From Campylobacterota bacterium (GTDB lineage: Bacteria; Campylobacterota; Campylobacteria; Campylobacterales; Thiovulaceae): a stretch of 64,000 bases of DNA. How positions within the stretch are numbered: the first letter of the stretch is position 1; each line of letters begins with the position of its first letter. The notes below the pieces were generated by a model. The model made no database searches and was not told the DNA's origin. It worked only from the letters and a program-made list of their open reading frames with translations. A program made the translations under genes and the position numbers. The stretch spans positions 159,915-223,914 of the forward strand of contig JASKOM010000003.1 of the NCBI GenBank assembly GCA_030152305.1. Direction: 5' to 3'. Positions 50,718-60,499 of the stretch are shown here, piece after piece.

Positions 50718-52359
50718 AATATTTGTTATTATCAAACATGCTTTTAAAACATTTAGTAATTTATACTATATGATAGCTTTATCATTAATATCCATAGTCT
50801 TAGAATTAATTAGCATGAATATATTTAGTAATATTTCTTCAAACAATCTAACACTATTTTCAATTAATATTGCTGATATTCATACTGCTTTTCTTATTGC
50901 AATTGGATTATTAATAATCCGCTTTACTTCTATGTTTATTGTAGAATCTTATCAAGTTTATATTGTAAGAATGTATCAACTATTTCTTTCTACAAAGGCA
51001 TTTGAAACTATATTCAAGTTGCCTATTAGTGTGTTTGAGCAACATAAAATAGGCTATTATGTTAGTATGGCAGGAGATGATGCTTCAAAAACTGCAGAAA
51101 TACTACATTTGTTATTAAGATTTATCTCTTCAATTATATTAACTGTATTTTATTTCTATTTTATATTATATTTAGATGGATATTTATTGTTAATCATTGG
51201 TTTAGTATTATTAATCACATTTCAATTAATATTAAAAACTATGAAGAAAAATGTAGAATACAGTTCCATTGCTTTAGATTATGGAAGAATGGCATCAAGT
51301 ATATTTATAGACGGAATAAATGGGTTAAAAGTTATTAACTCATTTAATCTTATTTCTTTCGTAACTAATGCTTATTATAAATATATGAAAACTTATCAGA
51401 TGGTTAATTTTAAACAAACAACTATTGGTATATTAAATAAGGTCTTGCCAGTTGTAATATTGTTTATATTTATATTTATCTATTTAAGTATCGAATATAA
51501 TGTTCATTCAGCTTCACATACAATATTAATGATTTTTGTTATTATGAGATTGTTAATAACAATTGGAGATATGTTGCAAATTATTAGCAAAATAGCAGGA
51601 GATATAAAACATATTAATAATATTATTGAATTTATTCAAAAAGAAAATATTGTTGTTAAATCTGTTGTGCTTGAAAACAATATTCAAGTCATTAAACTAG
51701 ATAATATAGATTTTTCATATAATCAAGATTATTTATTTCATAAATTATATTTTAAATTCGAAAGATCAAAACATTATGCAATTATTGGTAAAACAGGTAG
51801 TGGTAAATCAACTTTGTTAGATTTAATAACAGGATTTAAAAATCCTGCATCTGGTGAAATTTTGATTAATAATATAAATTTAAATTTAATAAATTCAGAA
51901 TCTTTAAAAAATAAAATTTTATATGTTAGTCAAGAATCTATTATTTTTAATGACACTATTAGAAATAATATATGTTTAGATAAAAATTACACTGATGAAG
52001 AAATATTCAAAGCTTTAGAAATTGTTGATTTAAAAAATACTGTTGATGTATTTCCTGAAAAACTAAATATGTTACTTTATTATAAAGGAACTAATTTATC
52101 AGGTGGACAAAGACAAAGATTAAATATAGCAAGAGCAGTAATTAGAAATCCAGATGTGTTAATTTTAGATGAAAGTGTCAATGCTTTGGATATAGAAACT
52201 AGATTAAAAGTTGTTAGAAATCTGAAAGATTATTTTAAACATAAAATGATTATCTTTGTAACTCACGATCAAGATATTTTAAAGTTAGTTGATGAAATTA
52301 TTGATTTAGATAAGTTAAAGAAAGTATCTGAATCATTACAAACTAATGAAACATTTTAA
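50710..52359 (+). CDS. ABC exporter, glycan-lipid flippase type
   Basis: The 549-aa half-transporter has six membrane helices (to about 320) and a C-terminal ATPase: Walker A GKTGSGKST, signature LSGGQRQRLNIARA, Walker B VLILDESVNALD (Ser replaces the more common Pro/Thr after Glu) and switch His FVTHDQDIL. Its size and place inside a glycan locus suit a lipid-linked oligosaccharide flippase of the PglK/MsbA group. It overlaps the acetyltransferase gene by 8 nt. Confidence 0.85.
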   Translation: MTKIFVIIKHAFKTFSNLYYMIALSLISIVLELISMNIFSNISSNNLTLFSINIADIHTAFLIAIGLLIIRFTSMFIVESYQVYIVRMYQLFLSTKAFETIFKLPISVFEQHKIGYYVSMAGDDASKTAEILHLLLRFISSIILTVFYFYFILYLDGYLLLIIGLVLLITFQLILKTMKKNVEYSSIALDYGRMASSIFIDGINGLKVINSFNLISFVTNAYYKYMKTYQMVNFKQTTIGILNKVLPVVILFIFIFIYLSIEYNVHSASHTILMIFVIMRLLITIGDMLQIISKIAGDIKHINNIIEFIQKENIVVKSVVLENNIQVIKLDNIDFSYNQDYLFHKLYFKFERSKHYAIIGKTGSGKSTLLDLITGFKNPASGEILINNINLNLINSESLKNKILYVSQESIIFNDTIRNNICLDKNYTDEEIFKALEIVDLKNTVDVFPEKLNMLLYYKGTNLSGGQRQRLNIARAVIRNPDVLILDESVNALDIETRLKVVRNLKDYFKHKMIIFVTHDQDILKLVDEIIDLDKLKKVSESLQTNETF

Positions 52360-52374
52360 AGGAATTTAAAAAAA

Positions 52375-53289
52375 ATGACTCTCGCTCCTATTGTTCTATT
52401 TGTTTATAATAGACCTCATCACACACAGCAAACAGTTGAAGCATTACAACAAAATGAATTGGCAAATGAAAGTGAGATTTTTATTTATTCTGATGCTCCA
52501 AAAAATGAACAAGCTATACATAAAGTTCAAGAAGTGCGAAGCTATATTAAATCAATTAGTGGCTTTAAAAAAATAACAATTATTGAACGAGAAACAAATT
52601 GGGGATTGGCAAAATCAATTATTGATGGTGTAACATCAATAGTTAATCAATATGGAAAAATTATTGTTCTTGAAGATGATTTAGTAACAAGTTCATATTT
52701 TTTACGATTTATGAATGAGGCGTTGGAGATGTATCAAGATACAGAAAAAATATTTGGTATTACAGGATACAACTATCCAATTAATATCAATGGATTGGAA
52801 GATATTTTCTTTATGAAAGCTGAAAATTGCTGGAGTTGGGCAACTTGGGATAGAGCTTGGAAATATTTTGTTAAAGATACAGACATGCTAATTAATACTT
52901 TTAATAAACATATGATTAAAGAATTTAATTTTAATCATTCTATTGACTTTTGGTCTCAAGTATTAGCCAATAAACAAGGCAAAATAAATACATGGGCAGT
53001 TTTTTGGTATGCAACTATATTTATCAATAATAAATTATTTGTTTTTCCTAAAACTTCTTTTGTAAATAATATAGGTCATGATGGATCTGGCACACATTGC
53101 GATAAAAATAATTTATATTATACTAATATTACAAATAATTATAATTTAGTATTCTCAAATAATATGATAGAATCTCAAATAGCTCGACAAAAACACATTG
53201 AATATTTTTTGTCTTTAAAGAAAAGCATTATTACACGAATATTCAATAAAATAAAAAACAAACTTGATTTTATATGGATAAAAGAATGA
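52375..53289 (+). CDS. Glycosyltransferase, GNT-I-like GT-A family
   Basis: A 304-aa protein. It starts MTLAPIVLFVYNRPHHTQQT, has FIYSDAPKN, ERETNWGLAKSIIDGV, the metal-binding IIVLEDDLVTSSYFLRFMNEAL (EDD), and NCWSWATWDRAWKYF, all typical of the GNT-I-like branch of family 2 transferases often found in polysaccharide loci. The Arg codons are mostly CGA. A GATGAGGT motif (minus) lies at its start. Confidence 0.85.
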   Translation: MTLAPIVLFVYNRPHHTQQTVEALQQNELANESEIFIYSDAPKNEQAIHKVQEVRSYIKSISGFKKITIIERETNWGLAKSIIDGVTSIVNQYGKIIVLEDDLVTSSYFLRFMNEALEMYQDTEKIFGITGYNYPININGLEDIFFMKAENCWSWATWDRAWKYFVKDTDMLINTFNKHMIKEFNFNHSIDFWSQVLANKQGKINTWAVFWYATIFINNKLFVFPKTSFVNNIGHDGSGTHCDKNNLYYTNITNNYNLVFSNNMIESQIARQKHIEYFLSLKKSIITRIFNKIKNKLDFIWIKE

Positions 53290-54521
53290 AAATAGTTATT
53301 TTAAGTACATCAGATATTTCAGGTGGAGCAGCTATTGCAGCTCATAGATTACATGTCAGCTTACTTGAATCTGGTATTGATAGTATTATGGTTGTTCAAA
53401 ACAAACTAAGTGACGAATTTAAAGTTATTGGTCCAAAAACAAAAATCATAAAATTTATTAATTTGATTAGACCAACTATTGACCAATTACCTACAAAACT
53501 TTATAAGCATAGAACTAAAACATTATTTAGTCCTGCTTTACTTGGATTTAATAACACAGTTGATATTATTAATAATTTAAATCCAGATATTGTTCATTTA
53601 CATTGGATTAATGGCGGAATGTTGAAAATAGAGGATTTAAAAAAAATAAAAGCTCCTATTGTTTGGAACATGCAGGATATGTGGCCTTTTACTGGAGGAT
53701 GTCATTATGATGAAGAATGTGGTGAATATGTTAATAGTTGTAATAACTGTAAAGTTTTACAAAAAAATAAATTATTTAACCTAAGCAATATTGTTTTTAT
53801 CCGCAAACAAAGAACATTTAAACAATGTAATATTTTTCCAGTTGGTGTAAGTAATTGGATTAGTTATTGTGCTAAAAATAGCACATTATTTAAACAAAAT
53901 CAAGTTTCTACAATACACAATTGTATTGATACAAATTTATTTAGTAATATAGATAAAAAAGTGGCACGATCTATATTTAAACTTCCTTTAGATAAAAAAA
54001 TCATTTTATTTGGAGCTATGAATGTTCTTGGAGATCCTCGAAAAGGTGCAAAACAGCTTTTTCAAGCTTTGGAAACATTAAATTATATTGATAATACTAT
54101 TGTTGTCATTGCAGGAAAAAGTCAACCAGAAACTTTAGAAAAAATAAAGTATGAAACATATTTCATACCACCGTTAAAAGATGAATCTTCTTTGGTATTG
54201 TTAAATAATATTGCTGATGTTGTTATAGTTCCATCGATACAAGAAAATTTAGCTAATACTATTATAGAAAGTTTGTCTTGTGGGGTACCAGTTGTTGCTT
54301 TTAATATAGGTGGCAATTCTGATATGATTCAACATCTGCATAATGGATATTTGGCTAAACCTCTTGACCATAATGATTTAGCATTAGGTATAGAATGGGT
54401 TTTAAACAATAAAAACTATGATGCAATATCTAATAATGCTAGAACAACTGTGATAACAAAATTTGATTGTAAAAAAATAGTACAAAAATATATTGAACTG
54501 TATAAAAAAATTATAGGATAA
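53286..54521 (+). CDS. Glycosyltransferase family 4
   Basis: About 411 aa starting MKIVILSTSDISGGAAIAAHRL. It has PDIVHLHWINGG, VWNMQDMWPFTGGCHYDEEC with a Cys cluster (CHYDEECGEYVNSCNNC), the GDPRKGAKQLF region, and C-terminal VIVPSIQENLANTIIESLSCGVPVVAF with the EX7E motif. The ATG at 53286 overlaps the previous stop (ATGA); an ATG at 53274 adds four residues. The four-Cys cluster suggests a bound metal and is common in this subgroup. Confidence 0.88.
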   Translation: MKIVILSTSDISGGAAIAAHRLHVSLLESGIDSIMVVQNKLSDEFKVIGPKTKIIKFINLIRPTIDQLPTKLYKHRTKTLFSPALLGFNNTVDIINNLNPDIVHLHWINGGMLKIEDLKKIKAPIVWNMQDMWPFTGGCHYDEECGEYVNSCNNCKVLQKNKLFNLSNIVFIRKQRTFKQCNIFPVGVSNWISYCAKNSTLFKQNQVSTIHNCIDTNLFSNIDKKVARSIFKLPLDKKIILFGAMNVLGDPRKGAKQLFQALETLNYIDNTIVVIAGKSQPETLEKIKYETYFIPPLKDESSLVLLNNIADVVIVPSIQENLANTIIESLSCGVPVVAFNIGGNSDMIQHLHNGYLAKPLDHNDLALGIEWVLNNKNYDAISNNARTTVITKFDCKKIVQKYIELYKKIIG

Positions 54522-54527
54522 AATAAA

Positions 54528-55667
54528 ATGTCTATTCCATTTAATAAGCCAACATTTATTGGTAATGAATTAAATTATATTAATAATGCTATTGAGAGTA
54601 ATAAAATATCAGGTGATGGTCTTTTTACCAAAAAATGCCATACTTGGTTTGAAGAAAAGTTGAATTCCAAAGTTTTACTAACAACTTCCTGCACACATGC
54701 ATTAGAAATGATTGCAATATTGTTAAATATTGGTAGTGGTGATGAGGTAATAATGCCAAGTTATACTTTTGTTAGCACTGCAAATGCTTTTGCTATAAGA
54801 GGTGCAAAAATTGTATTTGTAGATATTAGACCTGATACGATGAATATCGATGAAACTAAAATTGAAAAAGCTATTACAACAAAAACAAAAGTTATTGTTC
54901 CTGTTCATTATGCAGGTGTTTCATGTGAAATGGATGTAATCATGGATATTGCTAATAAATATAATCTTTTTGTAGTAGAGGATGCAGCTCAAGGCATGAT
55001 GGCAACTTACAAAGGAAAACATCTTGGAACAATTGGACATTTTGGTGCATACAGTTTTCATGAGACAAAAAATTATACAAGTGGAGGGGAGGGAGGTTTA
55101 TTAATTATTAACGATTCTAGATTTTATGACAGAGCTGAAATTATTAGAGAAAAAGGTACAAATCGAAGTAAATTCTTCAGAGGTATGGTTGATAAATATT
55201 CATGGGTTGATATAGGTAGTAGCTATTTACCAAGTGATATTAATGCCGCATATTTATATGCTCAATTAGAACAAGCACAAAATATCAATTTTGATCGTTT
55301 AAATAAATGGAAATTTTATTACGATGAATTATCACTCGTTAATAATAAATTAATTGCATTGCCTGAAAAACATGCAATATACATAAAACATAATGCACAT
55401 ATGTTTTATATTAAATTGTTAAATTTAGATGTCAGAACAGCCTTAATTGAATATCTAAAAAAACATCATATTCAATCAGCCTTTCATTATGTTCCATTAC
55501 ATTCATCGATAGCTGGTAGTAATTTTTCCGTTTTTAATGGACAAGATGTATACACAACATCTGAAAGTGATCGTTTATTACGATTACCTATCTACTATAA
55601 TATTTCTTATTCAGAAATACTTCAAGTTGTTGAAGTTATCAAAAAATTTGTGGAAAAATATGAATAA
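54528..55667 (+). CDS. wecE: dTDP-4-amino-4,6-dideoxygalactose transaminase (WecE/RffA-like)
   Basis: A 379-aa PLP aminotransferase that closely follows the enterobacterial WecE pattern: SIPFNKPTFIGNEL, SGDGLFTKKC, IMPSYTFVSTANAFAIRGAK, VPVHYAGVSCEMD, EDAAQGMM, and SFHETKNYTSGGEGG with the PLP Lys in ETKNY, then REKGTNRSKFFRG. It makes dTDP-Fuc4N (or a related sugar) from dTDP-4-keto-6-deoxyglucose. No RmlA/RmlB or WecD is in the window. The high similarity to enterobacterial WecE suggests a transferred gene. Confidence 0.88.
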   Translation: MSIPFNKPTFIGNELNYINNAIESNKISGDGLFTKKCHTWFEEKLNSKVLLTTSCTHALEMIAILLNIGSGDEVIMPSYTFVSTANAFAIRGAKIVFVDIRPDTMNIDETKIEKAITTKTKVIVPVHYAGVSCEMDVIMDIANKYNLFVVEDAAQGMMATYKGKHLGTIGHFGAYSFHETKNYTSGGEGGLLIINDSRFYDRAEIIREKGTNRSKFFRGMVDKYSWVDIGSSYLPSDINAAYLYAQLEQAQNINFDRLNKWKFYYDELSLVNNKLIALPEKHAIYIKHNAHMFYIKLLNLDVRTALIEYLKKHHIQSAFHYVPLHSSIAGSNFSVFNGQDVYTTSESDRLLRLPIYYNISYSEILQVVEVIKKFVEKYE

Positions 55668-56427
55668 ATTAACCATAAGCCATATAAAATCAATAGGATA
55701 TTTTGTAACAAAAAATATATTGTTAGTTATCAAACCTGCCTATTCTTTTTCAAAAAGATTTATTTATTTGTATAATAAATTATTACATATTAATGATTGG
55801 TCTTTTAGTAATAAACAACCTAGTTATTATAAACATGAAATCAATTTGTATGAATGGATTTACAATCCTTCTAAATGCGAATTTGTTGAAGGGGGGGTAT
55901 TAAGTCGAATGTTAATAAAACCTGATAACAATGTATTAGATTTATGCTGTGGAGATGGAAGTTATACATATTTATTTTTTAGTGATATTGCAAAACAAGT
56001 AGATGCAATTGATTTTGATTTATCTGCTATAAAATATGCTAAAAGTAATTATGCTAAAGATAACATAAATTTTATTTATGGTGATTTATTGAAATCAGAT
56101 TTTACAAATAAACATTATGATGTAATAGTATGGAATTCTGGGATAGCATATTTTAATAAACTACAACGCAAAACTATTTTTATAAAAATTCATTCATGGC
56201 TTAAAGATGATGGATATTTATACATCAAAACACCCCTTGAGTTAACTGAATTTAGTGTTAGTGCAAATCAAACAGAGTTAATTTACAACACAATAAACTT
56301 TGAATTAGAATTCAGTGATTTGTATTCTATTTATTTCTTTAATAAATCTGTTTATAAAAATAGAACATTGTTAAATTATATATTAAGAAAGAAAGTTAAT
56401 ATAAAAGAAGATGTTTTAAAAGTTTGA
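55660..56427 (+). CDS. SAM-dependent methyltransferase
   Basis: About 255 aa from ATG 55660, which overlaps the wecE stop by 8 nt; a longer frame into wecE is rejected. Motif I is VLDLCCGDGSYTYLF, followed by VDAIDFDLSAIKYAKSNYA and VIVWNSGIAYFN. The basic, hydrophobic N-terminal ~75 residues may bind the membrane. Probably a glycan-modifying methyltransferase. Confidence 0.75.
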   Translation: MNKLTISHIKSIGYFVTKNILLVIKPAYSFSKRFIYLYNKLLHINDWSFSNKQPSYYKHEINLYEWIYNPSKCEFVEGGVLSRMLIKPDNNVLDLCCGDGSYTYLFFSDIAKQVDAIDFDLSAIKYAKSNYAKDNINFIYGDLLKSDFTNKHYDVIVWNSGIAYFNKLQRKTIFIKIHSWLKDDGYLYIKTPLELTEFSVSANQTELIYNTINFELEFSDLYSIYFFNKSVYKNRTLLNYILRKKVNIKEDVLKV

Positions 56428-56439
56428 AGTAATGAATAA

Positions 56440-56529
56440 ATTTCAATCCGACTAACTAAATATGAAATAGATTCTATTAATCAAGTTTTTCATGATATTT
56501 TTATTACGAAAATAAACCTCATCAAATGA
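56440..56529 (+). pseudogene. Remnant of an MNT-type nucleotidyltransferase gene
   Basis: Thirty codons read ISIRLTKYEIDSINQVFHDI and on to a TGA. This resembles the start of minimal nucleotidyltransferases (MntA antitoxin type), which usually begin with Met in place of the first Ile and continue into a conserved GSR/DxD motif that is absent here. The start codon is lost and the rest is missing, so it is a decayed fragment. Confidence 0.4.
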
Positions 56530-56621
56530 GTGAAGCAATAAATAGGCTATATTTTCAAAAAGATAAATTAAAAAATATATATTTATCGATTAAAAAGTTT
56601 TATTTACAAAGACAAACATGA
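56526..56621 (+). CDS. Possible 31-aa leader ORF before the GT2 gene
   Basis: ATG 56526 opens a 31-codon frame (MSEAINRLYFQKDKLKNIYL and on) whose TGA overlaps the ATG of the glycosyltransferase at 56618 (ATGA), an arrangement that could couple translation. The preceding DNA is pseudogenic, so it may equally be a decayed gene tail. No family recognised. Confidence 0.3.
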   Translation: MSEAINRLYFQKDKLKNIYLSIKKFYLQRQT

Positions 56622-57490
56622 GCAATAATAAATTACTTACAACAGAAAAACAAGAAATAATTAATCATAAAAATAATAAATTTACTAATTTTTTATTTTT
56701 GCCAATTTGCACAGAACGACAAGCTGAAGGCGGATTACGAACAAAAGGTTTATTCAAAAAAAGTTATGAAAATAAGCCGTTAATTTCGATTATTACGGTT
56801 ATTTTTAACGGTGAAAAATATCTCGAAGAAACTATCAAAAGTGTCATAACTCAAAGTTACGAAAATATAGAATATATAATTATCGATGGCGGATCAACTG
56901 ATGGCACACTTGATATTATCAAAAAATATGAAAATAAAATAGATTATTGGATTAGCGAAAAAGATTACGGTTTATATCATGCCATGAATCGCGGAATTTC
57001 TGCAACAACAGGCGAAATAATTGGAATGATTAATTCAGATGATTTTTATTATCCCGATGCTTTTCAGAAAGTTATTAATGCTTTTTCATCAAATAAAGAT
57101 ATCGAATTATTTTTTGGAGATTTATTACGAGATGGCGATTTGCGAATTAAAGGCTGGAACGAGAAATATATAAAACTTAATTCATTTGCTGCTCATCCGT
57201 CAATGTTTGTTCGTCGAGAAACTTATCTTAAAAAAACAGGTTTATATAAACTTCAATATCGAATTTCTAGTGATTACGATTTTATTTATCGAGCTTTTAA
57301 TATATTAAATTTGAAAAAAATATATTTAGCTGAACCAATTGCATTTTTTAGATTAGGTGGAATTTCGTCAAAACAAACTTTCAGAGCTTATACTGAAGAA
57401 ATGCTAATAAAAATAGACAACGGTGAAAAAATTTATAAAGCTTTATCTTGGTATTTAATTAAATTAATTCGTTGGTTGATAATTAAATAA
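56618..57490 (+). CDS. Glycosyltransferase family 2
   Basis: A 290-aa GT-A transferase. It has an N-terminal lead with AEGGLRTKGLFKKSYENKP, common in this subgroup, then PLISIITVIFNGEKYLEETI, YIIIDGGSTDGTLDII, GLYHAMNRGISATTGEIIGM and INSDDFYYPDAF (Asp-Asp metal site). The last gene of the glycan locus; native CGA codons are frequent, so it probably belongs to the resident part of the locus. ATG 56618. Confidence 0.9.
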   Translation: MSNNKLLTTEKQEIINHKNNKFTNFLFLPICTERQAEGGLRTKGLFKKSYENKPLISIITVIFNGEKYLEETIKSVITQSYENIEYIIIDGGSTDGTLDIIKKYENKIDYWISEKDYGLYHAMNRGISATTGEIIGMINSDDFYYPDAFQKVINAFSSNKDIELFFGDLLRDGDLRIKGWNEKYIKLNSFAAHPSMFVRRETYLKKTGLYKLQYRISSDYDFIYRAFNILNLKKIYLAEPIAFFRLGGISSKQTFRAYTEEMLIKIDNGEKIYKALSWYLIKLIRWLIIK

Positions 57491-57572
57491 AAATTATAAA
57501 TTAATATTTTGATAATTTTAGAGTCTTGATATTTTAATATAGGTAAAATAACAATAAAAGATGGAGCTGTTT

Positions 57573-58505
57573 ATGAGTTCAGAAAAACAAAATGAAGAGT
57601 TATTAAAAAATCCAGAAAATATATTTTATCGTGGAAAAAAAATTAAGCTTTTAGATTTACTTGATAGATATTCACAACTTGAAGAAATTGAAGGTAAGTT
57701 TTTAAAACGAGAATCAAAAGCAAACAAAAAGTTACGAGAAATTCGTGAATTAAAGCCATATCAGGCTGAATTAATTAAACTACAAAAACATATCGAAGAC
57801 AAATCTCAAAAAATAATTATTTTATTTGAAGGTCGTGATGCTGCTGGTAAAGGTGGAACAATGCGACGAGTAACAAGATATATGAACGAAAAGCATTATC
57901 GAGTTGTTGCTCTTGGCAAACCAACTGAAGAAGAACGAACTCAATGGTATTATCAACGATATGTTAAGCATTTTCCACATAAAGGTGAAATCGTTTTATT
58001 TGATAGAAGTTGGTATAACCGAGCTATGGTTGAACCTGTTTTTGGTTTCTGTTCTGAAGAACAATATGAAAATTTTATTTCAGCTGTTTCTAGTTTTGAA
58101 AAAGATCTAGTTAATCAAGGCATTATTTTAATAAAATTATATTTTTCTGTTACAAAGGCTGAACAAAAAAGAAGATTTGATCGTCGCAAAACTGATCCGT
58201 TACGACAATGGAAATTAAGTGAAGTTGATTTACAAGCTCAAGATAAATGGGATTCTTTCACAGAAATGAAATATGAAATGCTAAAACGAAGTCATTCTCA
58301 TGATACTCCATGGACTATTATAAGATCTGATGACAAACATAAAGCACGATTAGAAACTTTAAAAGTTATTTTAAATAATGTCGCCTATCCTGATCGAGAT
58401 AATTCTTCGAATTTTATTCCAGATAATGAAGTCGTTATTTCTGCACCTCGAGAAATTGAGCAAATGGAAGCTCACCTCATCGCTGAAGGTAAATTTTTAC
58501 ATTAA
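57573..58505 (+). CDS. ppk2: Polyphosphate kinase 2
   Basis: PPK2 transfers phosphate between polyphosphate and nucleoside diphosphates. The roughly 310-aa protein has Walker A FEGRDAAGKGGTMRRV, the FDRSWYNRAMVEPV region with the Walker B-like Asp, and the lid RRFDRRKTDPLRQWKLSEVD. ATG 57573 has GGAG eight nt upstream; ATG 57561 is an alternative. It stands alone, about 70 nt after the GT2 gene. Confidence 0.95.
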   Translation: MSSEKQNEELLKNPENIFYRGKKIKLLDLLDRYSQLEEIEGKFLKRESKANKKLREIRELKPYQAELIKLQKHIEDKSQKIIILFEGRDAAGKGGTMRRVTRYMNEKHYRVVALGKPTEEERTQWYYQRYVKHFPHKGEIVLFDRSWYNRAMVEPVFGFCSEEQYENFISAVSSFEKDLVNQGIILIKLYFSVTKAEQKRRFDRRKTDPLRQWKLSEVDLQAQDKWDSFTEMKYEMLKRSHSHDTPWTIIRSDDKHKARLETLKVILNNVAYPDRDNSSNFIPDNEVVISAPREIEQMEAHLIAEGKFLH

Positions 58506-58523
58506 TAGCTTAAAGAATAAATA

Positions 58524-59138
58524 TTGATTTTAAGTATATTAGATACTGCTTTAAGCAAACTCTCAAAAAAAGAGCTGATATATTTATATGTTATGCTCAT
58601 TGGAGGAATGTTTTTTTTATCATATAAATTTTTATTTGAAGACTCTCAAATAAAATTAGATGAAGTAACAAAAATAGATAAAAATCTGTATAAAGAGATT
58701 CGAGAAATGCGAGATTATTTAATGTTTCATGATGATTTCGAAGTAGAAAAATTAAAATCAGATTTAATTAATACAAAAGAAAAAATTGAAATATTAAAAT
58801 CTCAACGAGATATCGTTTCTTCAAAAATTTCTTCGTTGTCAGAAGTTATTTATTCAAAAGAAAGTTGGACACAATTTTTAAATTCTTTGTCAAAAATAGC
58901 AAGTGATAGTGGTGTCGAAATTTTATTAATTAAAAATCAGTTCTTAGAAAATAGTAAAGAAAAATTTGATGTTCGTTTAAAAATAGAACTGAAAACAAAA
59001 TCAAAATTTATAAATATTATTAAATTTATGGATCGTTTAGAAAGTGGAAAGTTAATCGTAAATATCGATACATTGAAAATGACTGTTTCTCAAGAAGGAA
59101 TAGACGGACATTTTTTTATTTCGATTTGGGGGATATAA
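58524..59138 (+). CDS. PilO/GspM-like membrane protein
   Basis: A 204-aa protein with a short cytoplasmic N-terminus, one transmembrane helix (IYLYVMLIGGMFFLSYKFLF), a periplasmic coiled coil (about 65-105) and a compact alpha/beta C-terminal domain (ESWTQFLNSLSKIASDSGVEILLIKNQ; FMDRLESGKLIVNIDTLKM). This is the layout of PilO-type proteins of type IV pilus or type II secretion systems, but no other pilus gene is nearby, so the call rests on architecture. A TTG start at 58524 is used. Confidence 0.55.
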   Translation: MILSILDTALSKLSKKELIYLYVMLIGGMFFLSYKFLFEDSQIKLDEVTKIDKNLYKEIREMRDYLMFHDDFEVEKLKSDLINTKEKIEILKSQRDIVSSKISSLSEVIYSKESWTQFLNSLSKIASDSGVEILLIKNQFLENSKEKFDVRLKIELKTKSKFINIIKFMDRLESGKLIVNIDTLKMTVSQEGIDGHFFISIWGI

Positions 59139-59143
59139 ATAAA

Positions 59144-59641
59144 ATGATAAAAATGCTACAAAAAGGAAGCGAAGAGGAAGAAGAACATCATGCAAAAGAT
59201 AATATTGTTCTTCAAACTCATAAAACGATTGATATTAAATTTAGTGGCAAAGTAGAAAAATTAAAAGAACATTTTGCTGAAGTTCATCTTGAAATTTCAC
59301 CTGAAATGTCGGTTGATGAAAATGGGTTAATTCATAATGGTTTTATTTTTTCTGGTGCCAGTCTCGCAGCAACGGCAGCCGTTAATGAACGATACGGTTT
59401 TTCAATTGGTGCAGTTGTTAATTTTTTAACTCCTGTGAGACAAAATGACATCGTCGTGTTTAAAGCAAAATCTCGTCAAAAATTAGGTCGAAAACGCGTT
59501 GTCGATGTTATCGGTCGTGTCGGTGATGTTAAAATATTTGTCGGTGAATTTACTGTTATCGTAATCGAAAAACATATTTTATCGATTAGATTAGATGAAA
59601 TTGATGTTTCAGAATATGATGAAGACGGTTTTGAAAATTAA
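59144..59641 (+). CDS. Hotdog-fold protein, thioesterase-like
   Basis: About 165 aa. After a charged N-terminus (GSEEEEEHHAKD) comes a single hotdog domain: NGLIHNGFIFSGASLAATAAVNERYG (quoted in parts), GAVVNFLTPVRQNDIVVFKA and GRKRVVDVIGRVGDVKIFVGEFTVIVI. It resembles the FapR/PaaI group of thioesterases, which act on acyl-CoA or bind malonyl-CoA. ATG 59144 follows GGGGGAT of the preceding stop region; a TTG at 59126 would overlap the PilO-like gene. The stop overlaps the nadE ATG by one base (TAATG). Confidence 0.75.
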   Translation: MIKMLQKGSEEEEEHHAKDNIVLQTHKTIDIKFSGKVEKLKEHFAEVHLEISPEMSVDENGLIHNGFIFSGASLAATAAVNERYGFSIGAVVNFLTPVRQNDIVVFKAKSRQKLGRKRVVDVIGRVGDVKIFVGEFTVIVIEKHILSIRLDEIDVSEYDEDGFEN

Positions 59642-60465
59642 TGACTGATAAATTAAAAATTGAAAATTGGAAATTAATCGAAAAATTTCTAATCGAATTT
59701 TTAAAAGATGAAGTTTATAAAACTGGACTTCGTGGAGCAGTTGTTGGTTTAAGTGGTGGCTTAGATTCGGCAATTGTTTCAGTTCTTGCACAAAAAGCTT
59801 TCGGCGATCGATTTTTAGCTGTTATGTTGCCAACTCATAGTTCATCAGCAAATAGTTTAAAAGATGCCTATGAATTAATAAATAAATTTTCGATTCGGCA
59901 TGAATTAATTTCGATTGGTGAATATATCGATGTTTATGATTCGAAAAATTTATATAGTTCGAATATTAGTCGTGGAAATTTCATGGCAAGAATGCGAATG
60001 GCAACACTTTATGATATTTCAGCTCGTGAAGAGGCTTTAGTTATCGGAACAAGTAATAAAAGCGAAATATTATTAGGTTATGGCACGATTTTTGGAGATT
60101 TGGCAAGTGCGATAAATCCGATTGGCGATTTATATAAAAGCGATTTATTCGAATTTGCAAAATATTTAAATATTCCAGAATCGATAATTTCAAAACCACC
60201 TTCAGCTGATTTATTCGAAGGTCAAAGTGACGAATCAGAAATTGGGGCAAGTTATTATCAAATTGACAAAATTTATAAATTATATGTCGAAGAACGATGG
60301 AAAATCGAAAAGATAATCGAAGTTGTTGGCGATGAGGTTCTTGTAAAAAAATTAATTTCACGAATTTATAAAAACCAATTTAAACGAACAACTCCAGTTA
60401 TTGCCAAATTAACAAATAGAACTTTTGGACACGATTTTTTATATTCTCGAGATAGCGGTTTATAA
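59641..60465 (+). CDS. nadE: NH3-dependent NAD+ synthetase
   Basis: NadE converts deamido-NAD to NAD with ATP and ammonia. The 274-aa protein has the PP-loop VGLSGGLDSAIVSVLAQ, RGNFMARMRMATLYDIS, IGTSNKSEILLGYGTIFGD and PSADLFEGQSDE. There is no glutaminase domain. It is coupled to the hotdog gene by the TAATG overlap. Confidence 0.97.
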   Translation: MTDKLKIENWKLIEKFLIEFLKDEVYKTGLRGAVVGLSGGLDSAIVSVLAQKAFGDRFLAVMLPTHSSSANSLKDAYELINKFSIRHELISIGEYIDVYDSKNLYSSNISRGNFMARMRMATLYDISAREEALVIGTSNKSEILLGYGTIFGDLASAINPIGDLYKSDLFEFAKYLNIPESIISKPPSADLFEGQSDESEIGASYYQIDKIYKLYVEERWKIEKIIEVVGDEVLVKKLISRIYKNQFKRTTPVIAKLTNRTFGHDFLYSRDSGL

Positions 60466-60499
60466 AAATAACATTAATATTTTAATATAAAATATAAAA

